Under the pieces are notes generated by a model. That model was not told where the DNA came from. It ran no database searches and worked only from the letters and a program-made list of their open reading frames with translations. Of a stretch of 64,000 nucleotides of DNA, positions 1 to 10,619 are shown piece after piece. How positions within the stretch are numbered: the first letter of the stretch is position 1; the number at the start of each line of letters is the position of its first letter. Origin of the DNA: Dryococelus australis (lineage: Eukaryota > Arthropoda > Insecta > Phasmatodea > Phasmatidae); assembly GCA_029891345.1 (NCBI GenBank), contig CM056995.1, positions 215,578,547 to 215,642,546 on the forward strand, read 5' to 3'. The position numbers and the translations under genes are program-made.

Positions 1-161
1 ACGGATCATAAGCGCCCACAGGAACATTTAGGCTAAAACGCATTAAAAACCTCCACAGGAGGCAAAAGGGAGTTTGGTTAAAAACAGATAAAAATGTCCA
101 CAGGAGGCAAATAGGAAATCTGGTTTAAAACAGATTAAAACCTCGAGAGGAGGCAAATGAC
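1..161. repeat. Short tandem array (about 46-bp unit) abutting the exon 4 donor
   Basis: Three to four copies of a unit containing CCACAGGAGGCAAA and AAAACAGATTAAAA lie between position 1 and 161. The last copy (TCGAGAGGAGGCAAATGAC) runs right up to the 5' splice site of the CD36 exon, so the minus-strand intron starts GTCATTTGCC within the repeat. The array continues beyond the window. Confidence 0.75.
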
Positions 162-377
162 CTTGTAGAATAAGCCGAAGCTGTCGTAGGGGAACACATC
201 GCCGTCACTGGAGAATAAGGAGACGCGGTTGAGTAACTTCAGGAGGTTGTCCTCGTAGCCGGCGAACAGCAGCTCCTCCACAGTGTGCGTCGAGTGTTCC
301 TTCGTGTTCAGGATCGCCATCGTCGACGACACCAGCCGCCTGAACCAGAACGACTTCTGCTCGGTGACGGACGCCGC
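162..377 (-). CDS. CD36-family receptor, coding exon 4 (residues 142-213)
   Basis: This is the fourth visible coding exon of the minus-strand CD36/scavenger-receptor-B gene and encodes part of the large extracellular (or lumenal) lipid/ligand-binding loop. It is entered at an AG acceptor (minus strand ...TTGCAG|GCGGCG) and left at AAG|GTCATT, and is exactly 72 codons, phase 0 on both sides, matching the phase-0 end of exon 3. Family hallmarks are VEELLFAGYEDNLLKLL (the conserved 'ELLFxGYxDPLL' segment) and PYDSFGLFYK (the 'FGWFYxRN' segment). The following exon should supply the family's NGS/TDG stretch and lies beyond the left edge. Codon use is GC-rich compared with surrounding intron. The CD36 call is firm; the subfamily (SRB, emp, croquemort or SNMP) cannot be decided from this N-terminal portion, so no symbol is given. 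Confidence 0.93.
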
Positions 378-419
378 CTGCAATTTTTCGCCACTAGGTA
401 AGCGCTAGTGCCGCATGCG

Positions 420-1970
420 TACTGGTTTTTGTCTATTTTCTATTTAAAAAAACAAAATAATTACAATAATCAAAAATAAAATATAAAATAAATATGCAGC
501 TAAGTAAAATCTTTCTCTTTTATTATTAATGTAGCTCAAAATTTTAGTTAAAAATGACCTCATTGGAACACTGCGCCCCTACCGGCGGAAATGTTACCTA
601 TTCCAAACTCCCCCATAAGAACACTCGTTTTGTTCCTAATCTGAGTATAATTAACCTTACTTATGGGGGAGGCGGTCAAAATCCGCCATATTGGATTTAC
701 GGAATTTTGACCACAACTTGCTTTACATTTATTTTGTCACATTTTACGGATTTCCTTACGATGCTAACGTTGTCATGGCAACCAGGGGGGGGGGGGGAGG
801 GAAACAAAAGAAACAGAAACGCAGTAAAGTGGAGAGACGAAGTGTTTCGATGTGCGTGGCCATAGGAAAGTCTGTAGAGTGGAATGAGAATCTACATGCG
901 CGGAAGATTAAAGCAAACTGTTTGTAACTGAAACAAATAAGCCCAGAAAGAGTGGTGGGCAAGCAGCGCTGATCTAGTGTCTCTGGAATATACGCCACTG
1001 GTCAACATGCATCCTTGGCTAGCAACGTGTCCAGGTGTCCTCATTACGAACTTCACATATCGCAAGATTCGGTTCGCTGAGAAGCGATTTTGCCGCTGTG
1101 TAGCGCACTCGGAGGCAAGCTGAGTATGAACATCTTTCGTTTCGTTATCGCACCGCAAATGTCGGAGTTTGATGACGTCGCAGCGGTGGAAATCGCAAGA
1201 TGAGAGTACGAACCTGCTGCGTTTTGTGCGGCCAACATCGCAACTGTGGTGAGCTCTTCACCACGAGTACGATTGTCCGTGGAGAGATGACAAAACACTG
1301 CACGTCATTTACTTTAAGCTAATTCATCAAGAAATATACATAATATGCTATAATATGTTGTAAAATACTTTGAATTACTCGTAAGATACATATTTATGTA
1401 GTTGCAGCAGTCTATCTATGTAAGTTAATGTTGGGCGGTTACTGCGGCAGCATGTGTTAATTTTCCCACTCAACAGATATCGTGTAGGTGTTTACTTTTC
1501 TGACCTAGAGATGTCGCGCTCGGTAAGCTGTAAGTTTAAAACAACAAATATAAATATTGTTAACGACATGGTCGCACACGTTATTCATAGTGCCTTTTTT
1601 TTCAATTAAATCTACCATTTTAGGTAGATACTTACGTTTGTCTGGACAAAATTACTAAATAAATTAACATAACGATTGTTGTGTATTCGTTTGTTCTGTG
1701 ACGTCAGAGATTTTTCGATATACATCGAAGTTTAACGAATTGCATACCGCATTGCAGTTCGTAATCACTACATTCGCTTTGTGTTTCGTTGTGTCTTCGA
1801 AGCATAACGACTGCTATCGGAGAGTTCGTGGGCTCAGACCTCTTGCCCATCAAATGTGTTTGGGACCAGATTGTGCGGCAACAATGGATCGACAGGATGT
1901 TGGGCACTGCGTGACATATCTTGGGCAGAGGTTCTCAGAACCTCGATGTTCAAACCAGCAACTGCACTCT
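420..1970. other. Intron 3 sequence, no gene recognised
   Basis: This is AT-rich intronic DNA of the CD36 gene with a poly-G run at 785-797. The open frames around 554-998 and 1698-1991 show no family motif, no splice structure in register with the gene and no unusual length. A hAT-like end sequence (CGCCACTG) occurs near 994 without a partner that I can find. Confidence 0.6.
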
Positions 1971-1973
1971 GCT

Positions 1974-2353
1974 ATTGACTGTCCACGGTAAAATGAGCAG
2001 ATTTGAAAGCCCTGCTTAAGATCTACTTGTACACACGCTGTGTATTCCTCCGTCTTATGTAAAATTAACATTGCCACAGGCTTATCATTTTATTCATGCG
2101 TCGGTCAGGTGAAACTGTGAAATTATTAGAAAAGTAAATACTTTACAAATCTGCTCAATTATACACTTCTATACAAAAAAAAAAAAACAGAAAGCGAAAG
2201 AAATATTTTAAATGAACAGAAATGGCTACTTAACACTTGTAATTCGACATTAAGATACGGAACTACTTCCCACCCATCGTTACCAACTTTACTCGGCGCA
2301 TGTCACTCAGGGCACCCGTTTAAATATATGCACTTTATCGTGAACAGCCTCTA
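1974..2353 (+). mobile_element. MITE family A copy A1
   Basis: Non-autonomous element with ends related to TAGGCTGTTCACGGTAAAG (left, here GACTGTCCACGGTAAAATG) and its reverse complement (right, ATCGTGAACAGCCT). The internal order (CTGCTTAAGATCTACTTG, then TTTACAAATCTGCT, then CGACATTAAGATACGGAAC) matches the copy at 62643. The right sub-end is shortened. Lies in intron 3 of the CD36 gene. Confidence 0.8.
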
Positions 2354-2536
2354 TACACTTTACTTCTTTAATCGCCCGAAAGTTAAAAAAATAATGTTAT
2401 TTTTCTCCGAGCAGTTATCAGTTCAAAATTAATAAATGCAGTGAAGCTTTAACAAATTAACAAGATTTGAGAAGCGATTGTTTATGCCGTGTTCCGAAGA
2501 ATTCTAGTTAATTCAGTAGAAATGGAACTCACGGGG

Positions 2537-2571
<35 letters not shown>

Positions 2572-3774
2572 CCAATGCGACGGGGACTGAACTCCCTGGC
2601 GCTTCACTTGCATTGCAGAGTTTGAAATGCAGCCCCCTCCCCCCACAAATAAAATAAAATGTGTGTGCAATGGACTGACTTACAAACATAACACTCTTCA
2701 TACGAGGCATGTTAAGTGCTTTCAAGATGTCACACACATTAGAAACACAATTCCAGAGCACTCCAACAAAGCTAAAAACAGTTTTTGGAAGCGCTTTATC
2801 TCAAAATACAACACACGCTTCACATATACACAAAATTCAAGGGCTCTGCATGGAACTTTGCAGCAGACTTTCCACCAATGACATGTAAGGGTCACCGCTT
2901 TAAGTACAATAGATGCACGCAGTGCGATGAGAACACAGTATGCCAGTTCAGACAGAGCCTTGCGCGTAGTGGCGATGGAGCACTTGATGTGCGTGATAGT
3001 GTCATCCTTATCTCTTCCGCGCTTCTCGTCTTCAAAGGCGGGAATTAGCTCCAGTTTGGCGGGCCACTCAAAAGTGCTTGTCATTAAAAAATGCAATATT
3101 TTATGTTCGTAAGAAATACTGCCAAACATGTACACATAACTTGCAATATTGTTTCCTAACAAAAACATTCAGGCCGCATATTTTTTGCATATTGACAAGC
3201 CAGAATCACAATTTTAGTGTTTTTAGGATCTACTAATACTTAAAAAAACCTAATTAACTTATAGAAATGAGATATATTACATCGAATTGATGCCACGAGT
3301 TGCTTCAAAAAATATTTACAATCACGCTATGAAATGTTTGTGCAATTTTTAAAAATATCTTGAAGTTAAATTTTTATTTTTATTTTTTTATTTGTAGCAG
3401 TTTGCATTGTTTTGTAAAATATATATTTCTAATCATACCTTGAAATGAATTAAGAAATATCCTTTCAGTTACCTCCGTAAGAGTTTCAATAAATGTTTTC
3501 ATTACTATTTTTTATTTTCATATCTCAAAAACACTGATTTTGGCATGCTATTGTCGTATTTGAATTAGTGTTCAGTTTCATCTTTTCTATATTACTAAGC
3601 TACCAAGCTCAGGTGAGGTATCTGGTTGCCATTGTTGCTATATTAACATTTTTATGTTAACTTATTGATAACTGTTAATATTGCTTACTAAAAATATTTT
3701 TGTAGATGCCATTGACACTTTCATTCAGCACCATGACCACAAGTATTTAAAAGAGGAACAAAAGTGTTACTCAC
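2354..3774. other. Intron 3 sequence with A30 tract
   Basis: Holds a run of about 30 A at 2537-2566 and otherwise unannotated AT-rich intron. The 148-residue minus-strand frame at 2722-3168 does not match the CD36 family at the expected position and has no recognisable domain; I regard it as chance. Confidence 0.5.
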
Positions 3775-3919
3775 CGTCAAAGCAACTATATCAACGCTCG
3801 TGACGAGATCGTCGTGTGATCCATTCGATTGTTTCGGGTCGAAATACCACACCTTGGACTGTCGATAGGTGACTGTGTGGTTCTCGTGCCACTGTAGATC
3901 CACCTTCTCATCGTGTTCA
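3775..3919 (-). CDS. CD36-family receptor, coding exon 3 (residues 93-141)
   Basis: The 145-nt exon begins after ...ATGCGCAG (acceptor AG at 3921-3920) and ends at ACG|GTGAGT, a perfect donor. Its first base completes a serine codon begun in exon 2; the remaining 48 codons end in phase 0. The protein reads SEHDEKVDLQW...NHTVTYRQSKVWYFDPKQS..., which fits the CD36 segment following the conserved GPYxY motif: 'xE...KV.i.w..n.TVsy....yyFd'. Two N-glycosylation sequons are visible (N106-H-T and N125-G-S), as expected for the heavily glycosylated ectodomain. A family A MITE lies only about 25 bp upstream of the acceptor, so the branch point may sit inside transposon sequence. High confidence. Confidence 0.94.
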
Positions 3920-3943
3920 CTGCGCATGGACATTCTCTTATTA

Positions 3944-4147
3944 AAAGCTGTTCACGATAAAGAGAGCACTTTTGAAATCAACCTTAGAAAAAAATCACTG
4001 CTCCTACTGGGCATATGTTTTAACGGGCACACTGAGTGACATGCGCCCAGTCAAGTTGGAAACGATGGATGGAAAGTAGTTCCGTATCTTAACATCGAAT
4101 GATCTTAAGCAGGGCTTTCAAAAGTGCTCATTTTACCGTGAATAATA
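3944..4147 (-). mobile_element. MITE family A copy A2, internally deleted
   Basis: The left end AGCTGTTCACGATAAAGAG and right end GCTCATTTTACCGTGAATAA form the family TIR. The middle jumps from the ATCTTAACATCGAATG motif straight to ATCTTAAGCAGGGC, so about 200 bp present in full copies are missing. It sits 25 bp from the acceptor of CD36 exon 3. Confidence 0.8.
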
Positions 4148-4231
4148 TATAATAAGCCTGAACACAGATACGTTAGGGATTGTGAAAACGAGAACATTAT
4201 GAAGTGCTCGAGATAGGATTTCTATTTTCAC

Positions 4232-4295
4232 AATGCAGGTTCGCCTAGATGAGGGGCGAGTAGTCTCACCACTACACCACCGCGACTCCCGAACA
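4232..4295 (-). repeat. tRNA-derived SINE head fragment
   Basis: On the minus strand this reads GAGTCGCGGTGGTGTAGTGG (A-box region), then GACTACTCGCCCCTCATC and GGCGAACC. It matches the tRNA-like head of the SINEs at 20651 and 28846; the body is missing. Confidence 0.6.
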
Positions 4296-4556
4296 TAGCT
4301 CCAGGTAGGCGACCACTTTAACGAGACGTTAACTGCCAACGTGACCGTAAATATGTGACTAAGAGTTACCATTAAATAACGTGCATTTAGTGGCAGAAAA
4401 GCTTATTTAAATGGTTATTTTCGAAATTACTCATCTGTTAACCTTGAACTGGCTATATTAGTCAAGTTCCGATACTCGCAGATTTCACCGGAACAGTTAC
4501 TTAAGTAATTATAGCTACTGTTTCGATACTGGACGAGATACTGGATGATCACTGGT

Positions 4557-4977
4557 AAAGGCTGTTTACGATAAAGTGAGCACTTTTGAAATTAATCCTA
4601 GAAAAAAGTCACCACTCCTGCCTGCACATATTTTAACGGACGCGCCCAGCTAACATGCGTACAGTAAAGTTGGAAACGATGAATGGGAAGTAGTTCCGTA
4701 TCTTAACGTCGAATAAAAAGTGCTAGGCAAACATTTGTGATAACTTAAATTATTTATTTCGCTTCCTGTTTTTTATGAATGTAAAAGTAAAAATTAGCAA
4801 ATGTTTAAAATATTTACTTTTCTAATAATTGCGTGGTTTCACTTGGCTGACGCATGGATAAAGTGATGAGTCCCATGACAATGTTAATCTTAGATAAGGC
4901 GGAAGAATACAAAACGTACATGCAAGTAGATGATAAGCAGGGCTTCCAAACGTGTTCATTTTGCCGTGACTAGTCTA
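4557..4977 (-). mobile_element. MITE family A copy A3 (near full length)
   Basis: About 420 bp, from AGGCTGTTTACGATAAAGTG to TTCATTTTGCCGTGACTAGT. It carries all internal landmarks of the family: TTGGAAACGATGAATGGG, TATCTTAACGTCGAATAA, the CATTTGTGATAACTTAA block and GATGATAAGCAGGGCTTC. Inserted in CD36 intron 2. Confidence 0.85.
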
Positions 4978-5039
4978 TACTCGTTTTCGCGTGCCTCACC
5001 CTGCGCGAGGATACAGTGAGTACTGAAAGCACTGAGTAT

Positions 5040-5340
5040 ACTGCTACCGGCAGTTATCTGGGCACGGATAAGCATTGAAGCGGGGTCGCCGGAGAAAGGG
5101 GAAACCGATGAAAAAGGGAAATGGGAAATCCCTCACGAAAAGGGAGCTCATGCGCCCAGATACCTGCCGGCCAGGCAGACAACAGAGGTTGTGAAGTGCC
5201 AGCGAAACAAGGTTTGGCGGGTGGCTCAAGGTGTATGTTCTCCAGCGTATTTACATACATATGTGCCGACGGTAGTTTCATTAAATTCTAAATAGCCCTG
5301 ATTTAAATTCAACAAAAAAAAAAAAAAAAAAAAAAAAAAC
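5040..5340. other. GC-richer intronic segment ending in poly-A, unidentified
   Basis: A locally GC-rich stretch (5040-5240) followed by a run of about 24 A at 5316-5339. The layout is compatible with a retroposed fragment, but I see no tRNA boxes or coding motif. Confidence 0.3.
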
Positions 5341-5674
5341 TCAGAACAAAATTTATGTTGTTACAAAAGTTTGTTTTCTTAATTTAAATAAGTAATTAGT
5401 AGCTTATGTTTCTAATGCATAAATAGTCTTATAAATCCGGAGAGATAAAAATTAATATTCAATTTCATGATTTAGTCCCTTTTTTTTAAATTTAACAATT
5501 ACCATTTCCGAGCATCTTGAAGCTACAAACTTTCTGACGATTAATGACGAACAATCAGTGGTATCAGTTTTCGTCAGAAGTAATGGAGCGTGCCCAATAT
5601 TAATCTAATGCGCGTTGTTACCATTACTCACCGCTTGCTGGTAATATAAAGAGAGAGTATGATTACGAACAAAC

Positions 5675-5832
5675 CTGTAAGTGTAAGGCCCCATCTCAAC
5701 TAGACGAGGCTTACCGCCACTCCGGAACTCTTCAGGGTTGGTCCAGTTGAAAATGTAGATTCTGAAGGTAATTGGGTACAAGGACTTTCGCCAAGGTTCG
5801 TAGCGCACAGACTGTGGCGAAAGAACCATATA
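5675..5832 (-). CDS. CD36-family receptor, coding exon 2 (residues 41-92 and part of 93)
   Basis: The exon starts after a pyrimidine-rich acceptor (TATATTTTTCAG|TATATG) and encodes the most diagnostic CD36 signature in the window: YEPWR, FRIYIFNWTNPEEF (with glycosylation sequon N69-W-T), then GGKPRLVEMGPYTY. These match the first ectodomain strands of CD36/SCARB proteins. Entry is in phase 0, matching exon 1. The exit that keeps the family reading is TACAG|GTTTGT (phase 2), a weak donor. A much stronger donor, GCG|GTGAGTAAT, lies 43 nt downstream at 5631 but changes phase to 0, and splicing from it to the normal exon 3 acceptor would give an immediate TGA. The intron preceding this exon is 16,951 bp; the one following is 1,755 bp. 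Confidence 0.95.
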
Positions 5833-6310
5833 CTGAAAAATATAGTACACTTAAATTAATATCGCGAATAAAGACTGGTAAAAAAAAAAAACAAAAAAAA
5901 AAAAAAAACCGGAACTGCGTTCGTAAGGGGGAGATCCCCACCATCATCGATTTACGCATATTCCTCTACAACTTAATTTCGAAATTCTAAATTTAAAAAC
6001 CAAGCTTCTCCAATCACAAAGAATATCTTAACAGTTATTTAGAAATGCAAATTTTTTTCTTTCCTTAATTGATTCACATCTATAAACATAAAAAATGCTT
6101 GCATTATTATTTAATAATGATTGTTTTGCACGGGAAAATACAGATATAATTGAAACAGCACGAACTTCAAAATTCTGTTAAGTAGAGCCTTGCGTAACAT
6201 GATCTATGCCTATATTCTTTGGGGCATTTATTTAGAAGATAAGAACACTAGTATTGTGAACATTTCAAGGCACAGAACCCTATCGTGACACAACCATAAC
6301 CTGTTATAAT

Positions 6311-6584
6311 TCGATACCTGAGAAATTCGCGAGTTCAATGACCTGTAGGCTAGAATTTACAGTCTTATATACTCTCATATAGATAACAATTGTGTATTGG
6401 TTTGATTGTTGTGGTAGTAAAAGGTGGTGGTTGGGCGCACCATTTATTGCATGTTTGTTATTGGCCCATTTATCTCCAGGAGGTGTCAAGCAACACGTCG
6501 ACCAATTACAAAAGTAACACGAAAGTACAAGTGTGTGAATTCCAACTTGTCTAGAAATTAACCCGCGAAATGATCGGGTCTCTA
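6311..6584. mobile_element. hAT-type MITE, 274 bp, with 8-bp target duplication
   Basis: The 5' end TCGATACCTGAGAAATTCGC and the 3' end (reverse complement TAGAGACCCGATCATTTCGC) form imperfect TIRs sharing TTCGCGxGTT. Flanks GTTATAAT (6303-6310) and GTTATAAC (6585-6592) are an 8-bp duplication with one mismatch, the hAT signature. A second copy lies at 30079. No coding capacity. Confidence 0.85.
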
Positions 6585-8353
6585 GTTATAACAACGAGCT
6601 TTATCGCAGCAAAGGCGAGTGAATAATATTCGTTCACTGTGGATTGACAAGTATGTTTTCACTCTCACGAGAACAAATACATATAGAAAAAAAAAACTTA
6701 AAATTATTTGACCAGAGGGGTAATAGGTTCTTGTTACCTCCTGCCACATGGCGCCAAATTGTGCATATGTGCGTACCTAGCAGTGGCGTGGAGGTATTTA
6801 TGTTAAGTTGAGGGAAATTCGGGATACTTTTTCAATGAAAAAGGATAAAATGAATTTTCACGATACCGCTTAAAATTCAGGAGAAATGTTCAACCAGCTA
6901 GTACGATATCATATTACGATGTTACACCAACTTTTACTCATATTGCATTTGAAAACGTTTTTTGCATTTCTTGCGATAATTACGAGAGGGTAGGAGGCGA
7001 GGAAAGTGGCACTGACAATTAATATTTTAAAATTTTTTCTTTAAGTGTTTACAATTTATTTTTTAAAATTCTTAACGGGCATTGTTTGTGCTTGTAGTCT
7101 GCCAATACTTAACTTAACATATGCTTTTTTTGTGTAATTGTAATGTAACGAATGTAAAAATATCATATGAGTTTCATTTTATGCAAATAAAAAAGGGAGA
7201 TTTTGACACACAGAAAAGGAAATTTGTTCTTGAACAGTTACCAACACTTTCTGGATGTATCATAGCTTTGTCATCTAAAGGATATATATATATATATATA
7301 CTCGATACATATGTGGTCAGGAGGCTACATTTTATAGGCTCTTTCGAGTCACTATGTTCTCAGGCCACAATCACGTTGCCAACACCAAAAATGCCATGGG
7401 GATATATTAATTAAAAAAATTATTATCTTAGGAATAACTTACTAAACTTCCTTCGCTCAGTTTATAACTAAGAGGTGGTTAGAAATATTATTATTTTTTA
7501 AAAATATATAGCATATCAAACAAGGACAATTTCGTAACTTTACACGATCGCTGCACACGTGCTTCCCTCTTCCTTTTGATGTTTTGTGACTTTCCTGCTG
7601 TTATGTTTACCAAGACGAGACCGTTTGTTTTCGATTAGGTTTGTTAGAAGGACGTTTATAATACAAAAGGTTCTGAGAAACTGACGAGTCTCCAGTCTTC
7701 AGTTCATAAAGTAATTGTAGAAAGTACTGAAAGCCAACCGCCAAAATAATGTAGGTATACCAGTTTCAAACTGGACAAACAATAGGAAAACTACTTAAAA
7801 ATAAAGCATCTTAGACAACGTTTATCTAGGCGAAGACGGATTCCATAGATTCGCTAAGTTTGTAATCACGATAGCCATTACCTGGATCCATAGCGCTTCA
7901 TCTTACTGATGTGCTTTGACGAATGTTATGTTGGCTATACAACTGCGACGTGTTTACAATTTGTAACTAAAAAATAATAGCTCAACGCAATCCATGGCAG
8001 TGTCGCCTCTCTCTTTGTAGGCGGTAAGTGCATGTTGCAAACCCATAGGGAAGAATAGAATACAATAAACCGATGTTGTCACCTCCTTTTCCCATTGCGA
8101 CTTGCATCAACAGCCTTCATTTATTCCACCCTTATCCCCTTGGCTCTTTTCTAAGGAATGGCGAAGACACACATTCTTTCCTTTCGATATCCATATGTTC
8201 CTCCATGGGGCTTAATTCTGCTGTCATAGTATGGCAAGCTTCCGAGCCCTATGCACAGGTATTTTTCTGTAGACGCACAATTGGCACCATTTATTTTGAA
8301 GCTAGAGCTAGCAGTAAACTTTGAATGAATAGTGCAGCGGGGGTGAATTACTA

Positions 8354-8759
8354 AATGGAGATTTTTGGACATTCGTCATTGCGATGCAGATGTCTGTCGA
8401 AAAAAAAAAAATAACACGAAAAAATACTCAAATAAGACAAGTAACCTATGAACGAGAAAATAAATATATGAATACAAGGCTGGAAAATTTCCAGAGCGAA
8501 TACATTATACTGTGTTTGCGCGAGTTTCTTCGTTGTCTTTGTTTGCCAGTGTTGTGTTATTTGCGTAAGCAGATAACTAGCCTTTGTCGTCTTCGGTGTT
8601 TTTTGACTCTACTCCCTCTTGGAATTTTCCAGTGTTGTATACATATATTTATTTTCTTGTCCGTAGGTTACTTGTTTTATTTAAGTATTTCTTCATGTTC
8701 AGTCTTGTTTTTCTATGACACAACTGCACCGCAATGGCGAATGTCCAAAAATCTCCATC
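8354..8759. mobile_element. Palindromic TA-flanked MITE, 406 bp
   Basis: Inverted arms of about 150 bp. Left starts AATGGAGATTTTTGGACATT, right ends (reverse complement) GATGGAGATTTTTGGACATT. Similarity continues inward through TTGCGATGCAG and the CAAGTAACCTA block to about 8500/8610. It is flanked by TA on both sides (8352-8353 and 8760-8761). The 126-codon open frame inside is a by-product of the arm sequence and not a gene. Confidence 0.85.
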
Positions 8760-8813
8760 TATAGCTTGAAGTTTGCCATTAGTAACATACTGCAGGCAAA
8801 CACAGGCTTTTTT

Positions 8814-9218
8814 TTAAATCGTGTGCCTGAGAAATAAACTTCGATTACTTTTGAACTCTGTCTGACAGACAAACGAGTCCACTTCATCAATGCCCTCTTT
8901 CGTCGTGTAAAGCCACTTTTCCGAATTTACGACACGTCTGCAATGACTACGCTGGAATAGTTTGGCTGATTCAAGGTCATGGATCATGGAGGTGGGGGTG
9001 TGGAGCGAATCAATGACCTCGGGCGTTGGGCATGTTGGGTGCGAGTTGTTAAGATTGCGACACCAGCCTCGCGGTGCGCCCAGGCGAAAGGCGGTCACTA
9101 GCAGCCTACCCAGGGGCTGAATCGGCATCATTTGCACTGCGGAAGCGGAATCGTTCCACACGAACCTGCAAGTTGGATCATTGTATTTAGTTAAGACTGA
9201 TACAGAAGTAAGGGTCAT
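8814..9218 (-). other. Unidentified open frame of 134 codons
   Basis: One of the longer open frames in the intron, on the same strand as the CD36 gene. It is moderately GC-rich and includes a stretch reading SEKWLYTTKEGIDEVDSF that looks protein-like. I see no recognised domain, signal peptide or convincing splice sites. It could be a decayed element or chance. Confidence 0.25.
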
Positions 9219-9589
9219 CGGCCGGCAACTTTAACTCCGCCCACGCCAAGCTATCGGCGAATAGGGAGGGAGTTGCAGCAAATTATCAGGAGGGGGGGGG
9301 GGGAGAAGTGTGGTTGAGGGATCCGAACCTGTAAACGGCGTCTTCCTGGTGTGTCCGCGACACGAGGTGGACGCAGGGTGCAGGGGCACCCGATCTCCAG
9401 CTGTATTCAGGGGAGAGTTAGTGAGGGAAAGAGAGTCTCCAATTCTTTCATCTGTCCTTCCCTCGTCCTACTCCCATTAAATTGTAATTATTTTAACTGT
9501 TTTAATTATCATCAAAGAGTAGTAGTATCTTTAGTACTTCTTTTATTTCACATCCTCTCCTATCAACCTCTAAACTGTGGCGTCGCCCT

Positions 9590-10135
9590 AAGTGACAACC
9601 ACAACAGAGTAAATTTGTCCTGGAACGATAGCGGCCTTGACCTGGGTGTGACCTTTAAACACAATGACATTAGAATAAACTTAAAGATAACAATTGCAAA
9701 CATTTGGGAATATCATAAAAAAAATCGGAAAACTTTCATTATTGGCAATGACCACCATATTTCATTTACATGACTTCATGACCTTGATCTCAAAAGAACT
9801 TGAACCATAAAAATCTTAAAAATTCAGAAAAAAAAATGGCAAAAATATCGTGGTTGTGATCAATAACCACGATCTTGGATTTACATCACTTTGACCTTGT
9901 CCAAAAGTGACCTTAAACACGAACAATCGATAAAAATTGCAAAATTAATTTTAACAAATGATAAAAACAAGGGAGATATCACATTATTTACACCGACGAG
10001 CATTTTGAATTAAGGCGAACCTGACCTTAACTCCATGCGACCTTACACCCGAAACAATTAAGAAAAATCGTAAAATCTTAAAAAACCATACTATATCATG
10101 GAAAAACTAAAAAATTAAAAATATTATTAAAGTGT
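9590..10135. repeat. Degenerate tandem repeat with TGACCTTGACC-like motifs
   Basis: Units of roughly 110-130 bp each contain a (T)GACCTT motif, a T-poor AAAAATTGCAAAAT-type stretch and a GACCACCATATTTCA or AACCACGATCTTGGA block followed by TTTACATxACTT. Divergence is high. The theme resembles the long arrays at 14.56 and 34.6 kb. Confidence 0.55.
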
Positions 10136-10619
10136 AAAATTGATTAAAAATGAAATACTAAATCTAAAAAAAATTGGAAATATTAATTTATATTTTAAAA
10201 AGTTATTTGTAGGATGTCAAGGTCTTGTTAGCATGTCCGAGTATACACCTACTCCCAGAATTGTGGCCAGCAGGCGACTAACCCCAATACTATATTTAAT
10301 TGGATATTTTGTTGGCACTCTACTCAACTACCCCCTTCAAATAATCACTGGCTTCCTGTCACTATCAACCACTAGACCCCAGCACCACTACCACTAGAGT
10401 GTGCTAGTTAATTAATGATTGCATCACATTGCTCGCTCGTGATTGGTTGTTGGTCACTTGGTATCGCTCTCTAATTCTGCAGATAATTAATGTGAACCCG
10501 ATACTTATGCATAGTTGTTAAGTGTGTTATGGGTGATTGCGTAGTTCTTCATGCAGGTACTTGTGCGGTATTACGGCATATTCATTGCAACTTGTGTTGA
10601 GAGGACGTGTGTGTGTGTG

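Noticed and set aside
983-1000. hAT-like terminus CGCCACTG paired with CAGGGGGG at 783
   Set aside because: The flanking octamers do not match (ATGGCAAC versus GTCAACAT), and the left end is only a G-run.
2722-3168. 148-codon minus-strand open frame in CD36 intron 3
   Set aside because: It shows no CD36 motif, and exon 3 joins exon 4 directly in phase 0 with correct family order, so no exon is needed here.
6776-7013. hAT-like terminus CAGTGGCGTGGAG with GTGGCACTG at 7013
   Set aside because: The inner sequences do not pair and there is no 8-bp duplication.
8384-8764. 126-codon plus-strand open frame
   Set aside because: It lies entirely within the palindromic TA MITE (8354-8759); its ends are the inverted arms.
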